From contig JASMDC010000011.1 in the NCBI GenBank assembly GCA_030753015.1, forward strand, positions 28,844 through 92,843: DNA of 64,000 nt. The letters run 5' to 3'. This DNA is from Candidatus Undinarchaeales archaeon (GTDB lineage Archaea > SpSt-1190 > JASMDC01). The notes beneath the pieces were generated by a model, which saw only the letters and a program-made list of their open reading frames with translations, had not been told where the DNA came from and did no database searches. Each line of letters begins with the position of its first letter. The stretch's first letter is position 1. A program made the translations under genes and the position numbers. Shown here piece by piece: positions 33,308 to 41,912 of the stretch.

Positions 33308-33358
33308 AAATACGTACTATACGCAATTTTTAATACGTACTAATACATACGTATTATC
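33308..33358 (+). promoter_or_regulatory. AT-rich promoter with three AATACGTA elements
   Basis: AATACGTACTA occurs at 33309-33319 and 33332-33342; the inverted TACGTATT follows at 33348-33355, so the second and third arms form an inverted repeat with an 8-base spacer. Spacing between the direct copies is 23 bp, about two helical turns. This sits 15-60 bp before the ATG of the pilin-signal protein and is unlike any other promoter in the window. Confidence 0.65.
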
Positions 33359-33371
33359 AGGGAACAGCCCA

Positions 33372-35939
33372 ATGTCAGCTTCTACGAGGCGCAAGGATGA
33401 TTCCGCTCCCGTGAGAGGACAGGCAGGCCTTGAGTTCTTAGCTACCTACGGGACCATGATCCTCGTAGTGGCAATGGCCGGAGGTGCCATGCACTCCATT
33501 GGATTGTTCAACAGTGAATTATATGAAAGGGGTTCCTGCGTCGGCGGCCATGTCATTCAGTACCGTGACCACGTGTTCGGCGCGAACGGGGAGTTCCGGC
33601 TCCATCTCTTCAACGGAGCTGGGAAGCACATCAACATCACCTCGATCGATGTGGCCTATCCGGAGAAGGATGAGTATCACCAGGGTAACACCGCACTGGA
33701 GCTCGTGGAAGCAGGTCATGGGATAGTAGTCATGCGAAGCTCCTTCAGAGAACTAGAGGAAGGTCGTAGGTACTCGGCTCAAGTGCGTATCAACTTCGAC
33801 GAAGTGCACGGCATGTCGGACCACACAGAGGTCATGGTATGTACAGGACACCTGGTCAAATTTGACAACACGACGACGTTATCACCCTCAGTTTCTCCGA
33901 CCGCCACTCCAACTCCCACACCCACGCCCACTCCCACGCCCACACCCACGCCCACACCCACCCCGGGTCCATCCCCGGGCCCGCTGTGTTGTGGTGACAA
34001 GGACACTCCTGTGCTCTACAACGACATGGGGAACAAACCGGACTGCTCTAACCTCCCCGCGGCGAACAAGACCATCAAGCTCGTGGATAGCGAATGCAAT
34101 CCGTTACCGAACGTTCGGGTGAACCTCCGTCGGTCTAACGGGGGCTATATCACCAACGCACGGACGGACGCGAACGGTGTGGCGGATTTCAGTGGGTACA
34201 GCGGCCGTGCCACCCCTGACTTCTTCGAGATCGATTATAACGGTGCGACCTATCCCACAGCACCGGGCACCTTCGACACAGGTATAGCACTCCAGACGAG
34301 AGAGTATCAGATACAATTCAAGAACCATGAATGCAACCCCATTCCCAACGCTCGAGTGAACTTGCGTCGCTCGAACGGTAGATACGTTACTCGGGCCAAT
34401 ACGGACGCCAACGGTTATGCTGTCTTCGAAGTGGTACCCGAATCCTCTATGCGGTTTGAGGTGAACTACAACGGTGGCACACTGATGACCGATCCGATGC
34501 CTCCGAACATCGACGTCATAGTCAGTGCCAGGGCCTACAGGCTCTACTTACTCAACAGCACTGGTGATCCCATCGAGAATGTCCGTGTGAATCTGCGCCG
34601 GTCCGACAACAGACACCTTCTGTACACACGGACGGATACTGAGGGCATAGCATCCGTGGATGTGCTTCCTGACCTACCTCTGCTCTTCGAGGTGGATTAC
34701 AATGGGGCCACCCACAGGACGAACGTTACAACGACCCACGAGCTCGAGACCGTGCGTACACATGCGTTTGACCTTGAGTTGACGGACAGCGATGACCAGC
34801 CCATTGAGAGCGTACGCGTGAGACTCCGCCGGTCCAACAACAGGAATGTGATGAGCGCGTACACGAACGCCACAGGTATCGCACGATTCCAGGTCCTCCC
34901 TGAGGCACAAATGAAGATGGAGCTTACGTACCACGGTGTGACCCATCAAACAGAACCCACTACGGTCAGCGAGGATACCCAGCTCTCCGTCCAGACCTTG
35001 GCCTTCGCCTTGAACGTAACTAACAGCACTGGTTATCCCATCGAGAACGTCAGAGTGAACCTCCGCCGATCAAATAACAGGAATGTAATGAACGTACGTA
35101 CCAACGCCTCGGGCATCGCGAAATTCGAGGTGTTACCGGGCGCTCAGATGCGGTTCCAGCTGGACTACAACGGTGGGACGTACACTACGAACGTCACGAC
35201 AGTGACCGAGAACACGATGCTTGCTCTCCAGACATTGGCCTTTGCCTTAAGCATTTCTGACAGTACTGGTGCTCCCATCGAGAACGTCAGAGTGTACCTC
35301 CGCCGATTAAATAACAGGAATGTGAAGAACTCACGCACCAATGCATCGGGCATCGTATCATTTGAGGTTTTACCGGGCACTCAGATGCGATTTATGGTGG
35401 ACTACAACCGTGAGAGGTACACCACGAACGTCACGACAGTGAGCGCGAACACGCTACTTACTCTCCAGACCTTGGCTTTTGCCTTGAGCGTTACTGACAG
35501 TACTGGTGCTCCCATCGAGAATGCCAGAGTGAACCTCCGCCAATCAAATAACAGGTATGTAAGGTATTCACGCACCAACGTCTCGGGCATCGCATCATTC
35601 GAGGTCTTACCGGATGTTCAAATGAGACTTGAGTTGGACTACAACCGAGGTAAATACACTACGAACGTCACGACAGTGAGTGAGAACACGTTGTTAAACA
35701 TCCAGACCCAGCCTCTAACAGCACACCTCACGTCCTCTGGTGTCGACCTCATAAATCATCGGGTAGATCTGCTCCGTTCGAATGGGGGCTATGTGAAGAA
35801 CCTGAGAACGAGCACTGATGGACGGGCCACCTTCGAGGTCGTACCGGGTGCGATGCACCGACTACGCTCAACATACAACCGTGTTACCTGGAGGACCGAC
35901 CCGATGGAGGGGCCGGCAGAGGTGGAACACGACTTCTAA
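33372..35939 (+). CDS. Pilin-signal surface protein with eight tandem ~78-residue repeats
   Basis: An 855-residue exported protein. Residues about 15-40 (GQAGLEFLATYGTMILVVAM) look like an archaeal class III (prepilin) signal, with cleavage likely before the AGLEF segment. A domain of ~130 residues, a (PT)n linker (about 172-198), a Cys-bearing segment (LCCGDKDTP) and then eight repeats of ~78 residues follow, each with PIENVRVNLRRSNNR, a T-x-A-x-G-I-x-x-F-E-V-L-P strand and a Y-T-x-N-V-T-T-V end. Repeats 5-7 are nearly identical; 1-3 and 8 are diverged. The repeats resemble carboxypeptidase-regulatory/Cna-B-like beta sandwiches. A long surface fibre is inferred. Confidence 0.85.
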   Translation: MSASTRRKDDSAPVRGQAGLEFLATYGTMILVVAMAGGAMHSIGLFNSELYERGSCVGGHVIQYRDHVFGANGEFRLHLFNGAGKHINITSIDVAYPEKDEYHQGNTALELVEAGHGIVVMRSSFRELEEGRRYSAQVRINFDEVHGMSDHTEVMVCTGHLVKFDNTTTLSPSVSPTATPTPTPTPTPTPTPTPTPTPGPSPGPLCCGDKDTPVLYNDMGNKPDCSNLPAANKTIKLVDSECNPLPNVRVNLRRSNGGYITNARTDANGVADFSGYSGRATPDFFEIDYNGATYPTAPGTFDTGIALQTREYQIQFKNHECNPIPNARVNLRRSNGRYVTRANTDANGYAVFEVVPESSMRFEVNYNGGTLMTDPMPPNIDVIVSARAYRLYLLNSTGDPIENVRVNLRRSDNRHLLYTRTDTEGIASVDVLPDLPLLFEVDYNGATHRTNVTTTHELETVRTHAFDLELTDSDDQPIESVRVRLRRSNNRNVMSAYTNATGIARFQVLPEAQMKMELTYHGVTHQTEPTTVSEDTQLSVQTLAFALNVTNSTGYPIENVRVNLRRSNNRNVMNVRTNASGIAKFEVLPGAQMRFQLDYNGGTYTTNVTTVTENTMLALQTLAFALSISDSTGAPIENVRVYLRRLNNRNVKNSRTNASGIVSFEVLPGTQMRFMVDYNRERYTTNVTTVSANTLLTLQTLAFALSVTDSTGAPIENARVNLRQSNNRYVRYSRTNVSGIASFEVLPDVQMRLELDYNRGKYTTNVTTVSENTLLNIQTQPLTAHLTSSGVDLINHRVDLLRSNGGYVKNLRTSTDGRATFEVVPGAMHRLRSTYNRVTWRTDPMEGPAEVEHDF
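34996..35710 (+). repeat. Three recently duplicated 237-bp tandem repeats within the surface gene
   Basis: Units beginning near 34999, 35236 and 35473 (each with TGGCNTTNGCCTT...CCCATCGAGAA) have a 237-bp period and far higher DNA identity than the outer repeats, showing recent expansion. Copy number may vary between strains. Confidence 0.65.
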
Positions 35940-36030
35940 TCAGTGGTCACCGTTGGTCAAGGCGATCCGAAGTCAGCGCTCACGCTATCCCGAGTGGAAA
36001 ATAGAAAAGAAAAGGCAGGGGGCTGGAGGA

Positions 36031-36627
36031 TTACTCCAGGTCCCCATACCGCTCGTTCAGCTTGTCGATCAGGTTCGTGAGCTTCTCGAGCTCGCCGCTG
36101 AACTTGTCGGCGCTCTGTTCGATGCTCTTGGCTATGTTGCCCGCCTGATCGCTGATGTGCAGCAGTCCCTCGGCAAATAGGTAGCCGGAGGGCTGATGCT
36201 CGTAGACCTTTGCCAGCCCGTCTCCGATGCCCGTGAAGGTCTCGGCGAAACTCTCCATCCCGGCGTCGCGCACCTTTCCGCTGAGCTTGTCGAAGGCGTC
36301 GCGGGTCTGATTGGCGTACTCATCCATCAATGCGTCGACTCCCTCGCTGCCGTACTTCTGCTTCAGCCCGAAGCTCATGAAGGTGGTGACATCGCCAGTG
36401 TTCTTCAAGGCATTGTACACAGTGGACGCGTCGTTACCATGAAGCTCCTTGAGATAGTCCTTGGCACCTGTATGCCATTCCATCTCCTCCAACTTGTCCC
36501 ATGGTGGGCGTCCCTGGAGGATCGGCTGGTTGTACTTGTCCAGCACGCCCATGTAGGCATCGATCTCTTCCTTCATTCCGCCTATATCATAACTGGGGGC
36601 ATCGCCCTCGTTTGGGAGCTCGATCAT
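36031..36627 (-). CDS. Unknown acidic helical protein
   Basis: A 198-residue soluble protein from ATG 36627 (AGGTGAT upstream): MIELPNEGDAPSYDIGGMKE. Helical, with a C-terminal coiled coil (SIEQSADKFSGELEKLTNLI). A TATA element GATATATATA lies at about 36680-36692. Longer upstream frames would run past that promoter. No family recognised. It follows the flippase gene downstream of that gene's stop, on the same strand but from its own promoter. Confidence 0.72.
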   Translation of the reverse strand: MIELPNEGDAPSYDIGGMKEEIDAYMGVLDKYNQPILQGRPPWDKLEEMEWHTGAKDYLKELHGNDASTVYNALKNTGDVTTFMSFGLKQKYGSEGVDALMDEYANQTRDAFDKLSGKVRDAGMESFAETFTGIGDGLAKVYEHQPSGYLFAEGLLHISDQAGNIAKSIEQSADKFSGELEKLTNLIDKLNERYGDLE

Positions 36628-36679
36628 GTTTATCACCTGTGTACCATTAGTCCTTGAATGAAGAAAACGGCAGGACAGG

Positions 36680-36692
36680 GGGTATATATATC
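36680..36692 (-). promoter_or_regulatory. Strong TATA box for the gene at 36627
   Basis: On the minus strand GATATATATACC; one of the strongest TATA boxes in the window, about 60 nt before the start, leaving a leader that holds AGGTGAT. Confidence 0.55.
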
Positions 36693-36727
36693 TTTTGGAT
36701 TGGGTGTCACTTATAAGGGGTGACGTG

Positions 36728-38248
36728 TCAATCCTCGGCGTCCTCATCAGCTGAAACACCCTTCCCGGATAAGGGATCGATGAACTCCCTGACGACTGTC
36801 CGGTCATCGTCTGTCACGCACAGGTACATGAAGGCCGGAATGTAGACGAGGAAGCCCACGGCAGCGCGGGCCGCTATGGCGGGGACGGGCGATGTCACCG
36901 GTACCGACCGCATGGCAGCGAACGCGACCAGTGCAAGTATGCAGCTTGTTGGGATCCCCGCGAAAGAAGGTCGTCCGACCTCTTTCCCGAGTAGGCGGAT
37001 GTAGAGGGCGACTGCACCCCCTGCGGCCACGAGTCGTGCGATGGCAGCACCGGTGGCGCTCAGCTCGGGGACCAGCACGAGGTCCAGGCCGACGAGGAGC
37101 GAGAGGTAGGCAAGGTTGATGCGCAGCACATCCCGGGACCTCCCGAGGCCGCCGGCCATCTGGAAGAAGAGGAGGGTGAGCATCTGGAAGAGCACGGCGA
37201 AGGCGAGGACCGCTGTCAAGCGGGCCATCTCCGGGAGGTAGGGCCCGTATCGCTGGGCGTAGAGATATGTCACCAGAGGATCCGCGATCCCTGCGACCAG
37301 CAGGGCGACGGGGAGGAAGGCGAACCATGGGTAGCGGACCAGGGCGCCGAACAGCCGCTTGAGCCGACGTTCGTCTCCCCCGGACGAGAGACCGGCGGCC
37401 AGTGGCATGATGAGAGGCGCGACAAAGAAGGAGAGGTTCGCCAGGCTGATGGTGAAGGGGAAGCATGCCTGGTAGGCACCGACAACCGCCTTGCCAGCGA
37501 TGCGTGTGATGATGGCTGTGTCCACCAGCTCAGAGACCGTGACGAACATGTTGGAGATCCCCAGGGGGATGGCGAAGGTGCTGAGCCGTTTGATCGAATC
37601 CGATGAAGGCATCACGGGGCGGATCCCGCCAGCGTTCCTCGAGACAAGGAAAAGGCCTGCCACGGTGCTGACGACGAAGCTGGCGATGACCGCGGCGATG
37701 ACACCGCGTAGACCCATGCCCATGGAGAGGAGGGCCACGGCGATCACGAGCTGGACGAGCGTGCTCAATGCCCGTACCATCCCTTCCTGATCCTGGCGCT
37801 GGAATCCGCGCAGGGCGTAGAACGTGGCGTCGAACAGAGCGAATAGAGGGATGGCGAGCGCGAACAGGGCGATGGTGGACGCGAGCTCGGGATCGCTGTA
37901 CACAGCGGTCGCCACATAGTCGGAGGCTAGGAAGAGGCCTACACCGGCGATACCGCCGGTGACGATGACGAGGGCAAGACACCCCGAGAGCGTTTCGGAC
38001 ACCGCCTCGCTGTCCTCCTGCTCCTTGTGCTCCGCGATGAACCGGGTGAGGGCGAAGGGGTAGCCAAGCTGGGAGACGAAGGCGATGAACGAGCACAGTC
38101 CGAGCCCGATGGCGAACGCTCCGTTGTGCGCCGGCCCGAGCCATCCTGCCACCGTGACCTTGAAGATGAAGGAGAAGACGAAGCTGGCGACAAGGAACGC
38201 CCAATACCGTAGGGCGAGCGCGGACAGCCTGTCGAGCACTTTGCCCAT
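36728..38248 (-). CDS. MOP-superfamily flippase (Wzx/RfbX type)
   Basis: A 506-residue protein with 12-14 predicted transmembrane helices, beginning WAFLVASFVFSFIFKVTVAG. Typical of polysaccharide or lipid-linked oligosaccharide flippases: two six-helix bundles (GYPFALTRFIAEHKEQED in the first, GAALARL-like GAAIARLVAAGG in the second) and cytoplasmic basic loops (RNAGGIRPVMPS). It likely moves surface-glycan precursors, which would suit the many N-glycosylation sequons in neighbouring exported proteins. No glycosyltransferases are in the window. It shares one TATA box with the divergent gene. Confidence 0.88.
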   Translation of the reverse strand: MGKVLDRLSALALRYWAFLVASFVFSFIFKVTVAGWLGPAHNGAFAIGLGLCSFIAFVSQLGYPFALTRFIAEHKEQEDSEAVSETLSGCLALVIVTGGIAGVGLFLASDYVATAVYSDPELASTIALFALAIPLFALFDATFYALRGFQRQDQEGMVRALSTLVQLVIAVALLSMGMGLRGVIAAVIASFVVSTVAGLFLVSRNAGGIRPVMPSSDSIKRLSTFAIPLGISNMFVTVSELVDTAIITRIAGKAVVGAYQACFPFTISLANLSFFVAPLIMPLAAGLSSGGDERRLKRLFGALVRYPWFAFLPVALLVAGIADPLVTYLYAQRYGPYLPEMARLTAVLAFAVLFQMLTLLFFQMAGGLGRSRDVLRINLAYLSLLVGLDLVLVPELSATGAAIARLVAAGGAVALYIRLLGKEVGRPSFAGIPTSCILALVAFAAMRSVPVTSPVPAIAARAAVGFLVYIPAFMYLCVTDDDRTVVREFIDPLSGKGVSADEDAED

Positions 38249-38269
38249 CGCGGACGCGTCCGTCCGTAG

Positions 38270-38278
38270 CTTTATATG
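38270..38278. promoter_or_regulatory. Shared TATA box between flippase and winged-helix gene
   Basis: CTTTATATG is centred 26 nt before ATG 38248 (minus) and 28 nt before ATG 38302 (plus). Only one TATA-like element exists in the gap. A 12-bp palindrome (CGGACGCGTCCG) lies beside it at 38250-38261. Confidence 0.7.
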
Positions 38279-38301
38279 TGTTCAGCACCTTCCCGCATTC
38301 G

Positions 38302-38760
38302 ATGAAGGACGGGGGCTGGGAGGCCATCGAGGAGGAACTCATCTCCCTCGAGCTGAAGCTCCAGCATACGAGGCCCTTCGAAGTCACAGTCGATGAGGAC
38401 GAGGATGTCCATATCAATGAGGTCCTTGACGCCAGCGTGTGGATCCAGCGCCTCTTCGTGGACGAGGTCCGTCTCATGCTCTTCATCTACCTCCACCCGC
38501 GAGCGACCCTCAACGACCTGTACCGAGGCGTGGAGCTCGACAACCAGCGCCTTCGCCTCATATTACGAAGGGTGAAACCGCTACTCAAGGATGATGACGG
38601 GCACTACTCCGTGGACGTCGAGGTGCTCCAAGGCACGGAACTGTGGGACCTGCTCCAGCTCCTCGAGGGCTACTACTTCAACGTCAAGCGGCGTTTCCAC
38701 CACCGGGAGCTGGTGGAGCGAAGGAACAAAGCGCGCCGGTCCTGGCGGGACCGCGGTTAA
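38302..38760 (+). CDS. Unknown protein with a winged-helix-like middle
   Basis: A 152-residue protein starting MKDGGWEAIEEELISLELKL. The middle (RLMLFIYLHPRATLNDLY, RGVELDNQRLRLILRRVKPL, DDGHYSVDVE) has the helix-turn-helix-wing pattern of ArsR/MarR-like regulators; the N-terminal helix and C-terminal basic helix could dimerise. ATG 38302 is the leaderless start from the shared TATA box. It converges, with 4 bases overlapping, on the Cys-pair gene. Regulation of the flippase is an inference. Confidence 0.7.
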   Translation: MKDGGWEAIEEELISLELKLQHTRPFEVTVDEDEDVHINEVLDASVWIQRLFVDEVRLMLFIYLHPRATLNDLYRGVELDNQRLRLILRRVKPLLKDDDGHYSVDVEVLQGTELWDLLQLLEGYYFNVKRRFHHRELVERRNKARRSWRDRG

Positions 38761-39314
38761 TTGCCCGCTATACGCAAGCATCGCTCCCTGGTGCTCGGGC
38801 CGTTAACGTTCCTGCATGCAACCTCAGCGAGCCCGATGGGGAGCTTGCGTGTGCTCACGATGTGGAGGATGCACGAGTCCCGGAGTCCAGAGTTCTGAAT
38901 GGCGCGGCACACGAACATGGCCCCCTGAGGATCCGTCTGCGAGGAACGACGTGCGAGGTCCAGCAGGCATCCTTCTCGGCGGTCGCCCACGCAAAGGACG
39001 GCCCCCGCCTCCACTCCTGCGCTCCCTTCGCTACGGGATACGGCGGCCTGGGCGAGACAGGGCTCCACTTGTCCGGGATCGCCGATCTGGGCGAGACAGA
39101 GCTGCTTTGCGCCCTCTGCGTCCGTTCGCGCCAGTTCCGATGCCTGCTCGATGTAGCACTGGTCTCTTCGTGTCCCGGACGGTTCGATCGTACAGTCCCG
39201 TAAGGCCTCCTCCATTATGGGGGATGACGAGAGATAGCTGGTGATAAAGAAGAGCGCGAGGACAGCTGCGAGGACAGCTGCGATGAACACGACGCCACTC
39301 CTACCTCTAGCCAT
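38757..39314 (-). CDS. Anchored extracytoplasmic protein with paired cysteines
   Basis: A 185-residue protein: one N-terminal transmembrane anchor (VVFIAAVLAAVLALFFITSY), then a helical outer region with regularly spaced Cys (CTIEPSGTRRDQCYIEQ, CLAQIGDPGQVEPCLAQ, CVGDRREGCLLDLARR, CRAIQNSGLRDSCIL, CRNVNGPSTRERCLRI). Five units of C-x(9-12)-C suggest a helical-hairpin repeat held by disulfides. No family recognised. The stop overlaps the convergent neighbour by 4 bases. Confidence 0.75.
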   Translation of the reverse strand: MARGRSGVVFIAAVLAAVLALFFITSYLSSSPIMEEALRDCTIEPSGTRRDQCYIEQASELARTDAEGAKQLCLAQIGDPGQVEPCLAQAAVSRSEGSAGVEAGAVLCVGDRREGCLLDLARRSSQTDPQGAMFVCRAIQNSGLRDSCILHIVSTRKLPIGLAEVACRNVNGPSTRERCLRIAGN

Positions 39315-39431
39315 TGCTCACGGTGTACCGGCTAGGAGTTAAATTGGTATCCCCCATTCGCCTCGATGCGAACACCTAAAGGGAACGTTTAAAACCGATC
39401 TCGTACAGTCGAATGGGCTTAGTGAGGCGTT

Positions 39432-39653
39432 ATGTACCGAGCAAGAGAGATCGAGAACGAAGTGATGCACAAGATGGCCTGGATGCAGGCGAACGGTGAC
39501 ACCCGGATCGTCGGGCTCACGGCTCTCGCCCGCGTCACCGGTATGGGGCACAAGGATGTTGGTCGCGCCCTCCAGCGCCTTCTCGTCCGTGGTGACGTTG
39601 GCAAGGTGCTCCGGGGACGCCGCTCCGGCTACTTCCTGAGCTCTATGTCCTAG
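39432..39653 (+). CDS. Small winged-helix DNA-binding protein
   Basis: A 73-residue protein: MYRAREIENEVMHKMAWM then GLTALARVTGMGHKDVGRAL (helix-turn-helix) and VLRGRRSGYFLSS (wing). Such small wHTH proteins are frequent archaeal regulators or chromatin proteins. TATA element GTTTAAAAC at 39387-39395, with GAGGCG before the ATG. Its target is unknown; it stands before the propeller gene. Confidence 0.75.
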   Translation: MYRAREIENEVMHKMAWMQANGDTRIVGLTALARVTGMGHKDVGRALQRLLVRGDVGKVLRGRRSGYFLSSMS

Positions 39654-39750
39654 GGATCACTCCGCCTTACGGGCACTCCTGCCGAAAAGTTTATTGCCCT
39701 GTAACGACAGAGAATATATTGGACAGGGTTTACCGGTCGGAGGATGTCGT

Positions 39751-40860
39751 ATGGGCTCGTTTCAGAGGCTTATTTTCCTAGTATATGTTCTGCTGTTGGT
39801 CCCCGGACTCGCCTTTGAGGTGAGGCCCGCGGGCGAGATCGTGCACACGAGCGAGGTGTTCGGTATCATTCTGGGCGACGGCGAGGTGTACACGGTCGGT
39901 GGGAACGGCCGTCTACGCGTGCTCGATACGAGCGACCATGCTCAGCTGAGCTCCGTCCCGATTACCGACGGCTGGTCATCAGCCCTTGCCGAATCGGGTG
40001 GCGACATCTTCATCGGGAACGATGACGGCACGATCGCGGTCGTGGGCCGGCGAGATCTCGTCGAGCGCTCCCGGCTCTTCCTGGGCGCCCCTGTGCACTC
40101 AGTGTTCGCCGACGCGCGAGTGGTGGTCGGTGCCACCGAGGGCGGGCCCGTGGTCGTGTTCGACGCGGTGACGCTCGCAGAGCGCGGACGACTGTTCGGC
40201 GAGCCGTTCTTCCACGGGGCCGTGGTTGACGGTCGTTATATCTACGCCGGTGGCGGCGGGAATCCCTGTGGGGCCGATGATGGCCCAGGGAGTGTGACTA
40301 TTTGGGCGCGGGATGACCTTGCCCGGGTGACCAGGATCCCGACCTCTTCCTTTATCTGGACGGTCGCTGTGGATGGATCCCGGATCCTGACCGGCGCCCA
40401 GGACGGGTGGCTGCGCGTGTTCGACAGGACAACCTTCGGGCGACGGGACCTCATCGACATGGGGAGCGCGGTATACTCTCTCCTAGTAGGTCCCCGCCAC
40501 GTCTACGTGGGCCTGAAGGACGGACGGGTCCGCGTGCTAGACAGCGCCACCCTCGAGGAACGCGCAACTGTACGGGCGGGCTCCGCTATCTGGGCGCTCG
40601 CGACCGACGGGGCACGCCTCTACACCGGTGGTGAGGACGGCGTTATGCGTGCGTGGGACCTTGGATCGGCCGTACGGACCTCGGACCTGCCCGGGTCGTC
40701 AGCGCTCTACACGCCCGCATCGGCCCAGACGCTCGAGCCCGGTGTCGTCACTCTGGCAGGGATGGCGGGCAGGGAACCGGTCCGCGTGTCACAGGTGTCC
40801 TGGCTCTGGCGCATGACGTCCACCGAGAGCTCGGGCGTCACCCTCATGACGTTGGGATGA
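39751..40860 (+). CDS. Exported seven-bladed beta-propeller protein
   Basis: A 369-residue protein with a signal peptide (LIFLVYVLLLVPGLAF) and repeated WD/PQQ-like blades (GEVYTVGGNGRLRVLDTSD, DIFIGNDDGTIAVVGRRD, RYIYAGGGG, RILTGAQDGWLRVFDRTT, HVYVGLKDGRVRVLDSAT, RLYTGGEDGVMRAWDLGS). No C-terminal anchor is seen, so it may be secreted or held by another protein. GGAGG lies 12 nt before ATG 39751. The fold is shared with the propellers of the 1399-residue protein; ligand unknown. Confidence 0.85.
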   Translation: MGSFQRLIFLVYVLLLVPGLAFEVRPAGEIVHTSEVFGIILGDGEVYTVGGNGRLRVLDTSDHAQLSSVPITDGWSSALAESGGDIFIGNDDGTIAVVGRRDLVERSRLFLGAPVHSVFADARVVVGATEGGPVVVFDAVTLAERGRLFGEPFFHGAVVDGRYIYAGGGGNPCGADDGPGSVTIWARDDLARVTRIPTSSFIWTVAVDGSRILTGAQDGWLRVFDRTTFGRRDLIDMGSAVYSLLVGPRHVYVGLKDGRVRVLDSATLEERATVRAGSAIWALATDGARLYTGGEDGVMRAWDLGSAVRTSDLPGSSALYTPASAQTLEPGVVTLAGMAGREPVRVSQVSWLWRMTSTESSGVTLMTLG

Positions 40861-41544
40861 TCACTGCTCGGGAGGCCAGGTCCCCTGGTAGGGCTGCTGT
40901 TGCTGCTGTTGAGGGTACGCCTGCTGGTAACCGTAAGCGGTCTGGTATCCCATCGTTTGTTCGGGCCGGGGCTGCATGGCCACACCCCGCTCCCGGTGGG
41001 GCATGAGGACGAGACCGAGGGTGACGACCAGGATCAGGATGATGACCGGGCCTGGTGTGATCATGTCGTTCAGACCCGGCTTGCGTGCGGGCTTTGGAGG
41101 CGGTCTGATCTCCACTGTCGTGTCCGGCGAGGATGTTGCGTTGGGCGTCACTGTCGGGAGCTCGGTGGGACGCTCGGGTGGCGGCAGCACCTCGCCGAGG
41201 ACGTCGATGATCACGTCCCTTCGCACCAGCTCCCGTTTGGCCCTGCGCACGGATAGTCCGAGGACGATGGTCCCCGGCGCCTGGGCGGTGTAGTTGTAGG
41301 TGAACTCGTACGAGCTTTTCGGTGCGATATCGGGCAGCCGGCGCGCGAGCGTTCCGGATGCATAGAGCTTGAGGCTCCGCGCGGGGTCATCGCCCGAATT
41401 GGTGATGTTGACATGGAGCGCAGCGGCCTGGCCGGACTCCAAAGAGAGCTGGTCGGGGGACACTTGAAGACGAATGATAGATTCTGATGCTCCGAGCGCC
41501 ATGGCTGCTACCAGGACGGTGAGGAGGAGCCTTAGTCGCAACAT
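40861..41544 (-). CDS. Anchored extracellular CARDB-like protein with Gln/Pro-rich cytoplasmic tail
   Basis: About 227 residues: signal (LRLLLTVLVAAMALGASE), an Ig-like CARDB-type domain (LQVSPDQLSLESGQAAALHVNITNSG without the full stretch, residues about 30-125) with N-glycosylation sites, a Pro/Thr linker (PPPERPTELPTVTPNATSSP), one transmembrane helix (GPVIILILVVTLGLVLMP) and a cytoplasmic tail ending in a Gln/Tyr/Pro stretch (QQAYPQQQQQQPYQGTWPP). The start may be ATG 41544 (GAGGG upstream) or ATG 41559. The low-complexity tail is unusual. It converges on the propeller gene with no gap. Confidence 0.78.
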   Translation of the reverse strand: MLRLRLLLTVLVAAMALGASESIIRLQVSPDQLSLESGQAAALHVNITNSGDDPARSLKLYASGTLARRLPDIAPKSSYEFTYNYTAQAPGTIVLGLSVRRAKRELVRRDVIIDVLGEVLPPPERPTELPTVTPNATSSPDTTVEIRPPPKPARKPGLNDMITPGPVIILILVVTLGLVLMPHRERGVAMQPRPEQTMGYQTAYGYQQAYPQQQQQQPYQGTWPPEQ

Positions 41545-41660
41545 CCGTTCATCCCTCATACTGTTACACGCGACGGACCTTCTATCGCTCTCTACCTGGA
41601 TTCGGCAGGACGGGGCCCAGTTCTATCTAACGGCCCGCCCGCCGGGGAAAGACCTCGCCC

Positions 41661-41903
41661 TCACTTCATGATGTTGACGAGGACGTAGGCCATACCCAGG
41701 ATAAGGGCGGAGAAGATCATGGCCACGGATGTATTGTTCTCCTTCAGCTCCTTGATCTCGTCTATGCCATGGGTGGCCTTGTCCCACAGTTTGATGGCCA
41801 CAAGACATCCCATCGCGTAGAGAAGGATACCAATGAGCCCCCAGAACACCGCGAACCCTGCATTGACGATCTGCTGGTTCATCTCAGCTGCTAGTACTGC
41901 CAT
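41661..41903 (-). CDS. DUF350 membrane protein
   Basis: An 80-residue protein with two transmembrane helices and the DUF350 signature: LIGILLYAMGCLVAIKLWDK, ATHGIDEIKELKENNTSVAM, then FSALILGMAYVLVNIMK. DUF350 proteins are small inner-membrane proteins of unknown role. AGGTGAAGGTGA precedes ATG 41903. It follows the transglutaminase-like gene by 9 nt, so the two are one operon. Confidence 0.88.
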   Translation of the reverse strand: MAVLAAEMNQQIVNAGFAVFWGLIGILLYAMGCLVAIKLWDKATHGIDEIKELKENNTSVAMIFSALILGMAYVLVNIMK

Positions 41904-41912
41904 AGTTCACCT

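Noticed and set aside
33905-33964. Short repeats of ACTCCCACGCCC that look like an array
   Set aside because: They encode the Pro-Thr linker of the surface protein in frame; no spacers or cas genes, so not a CRISPR array.
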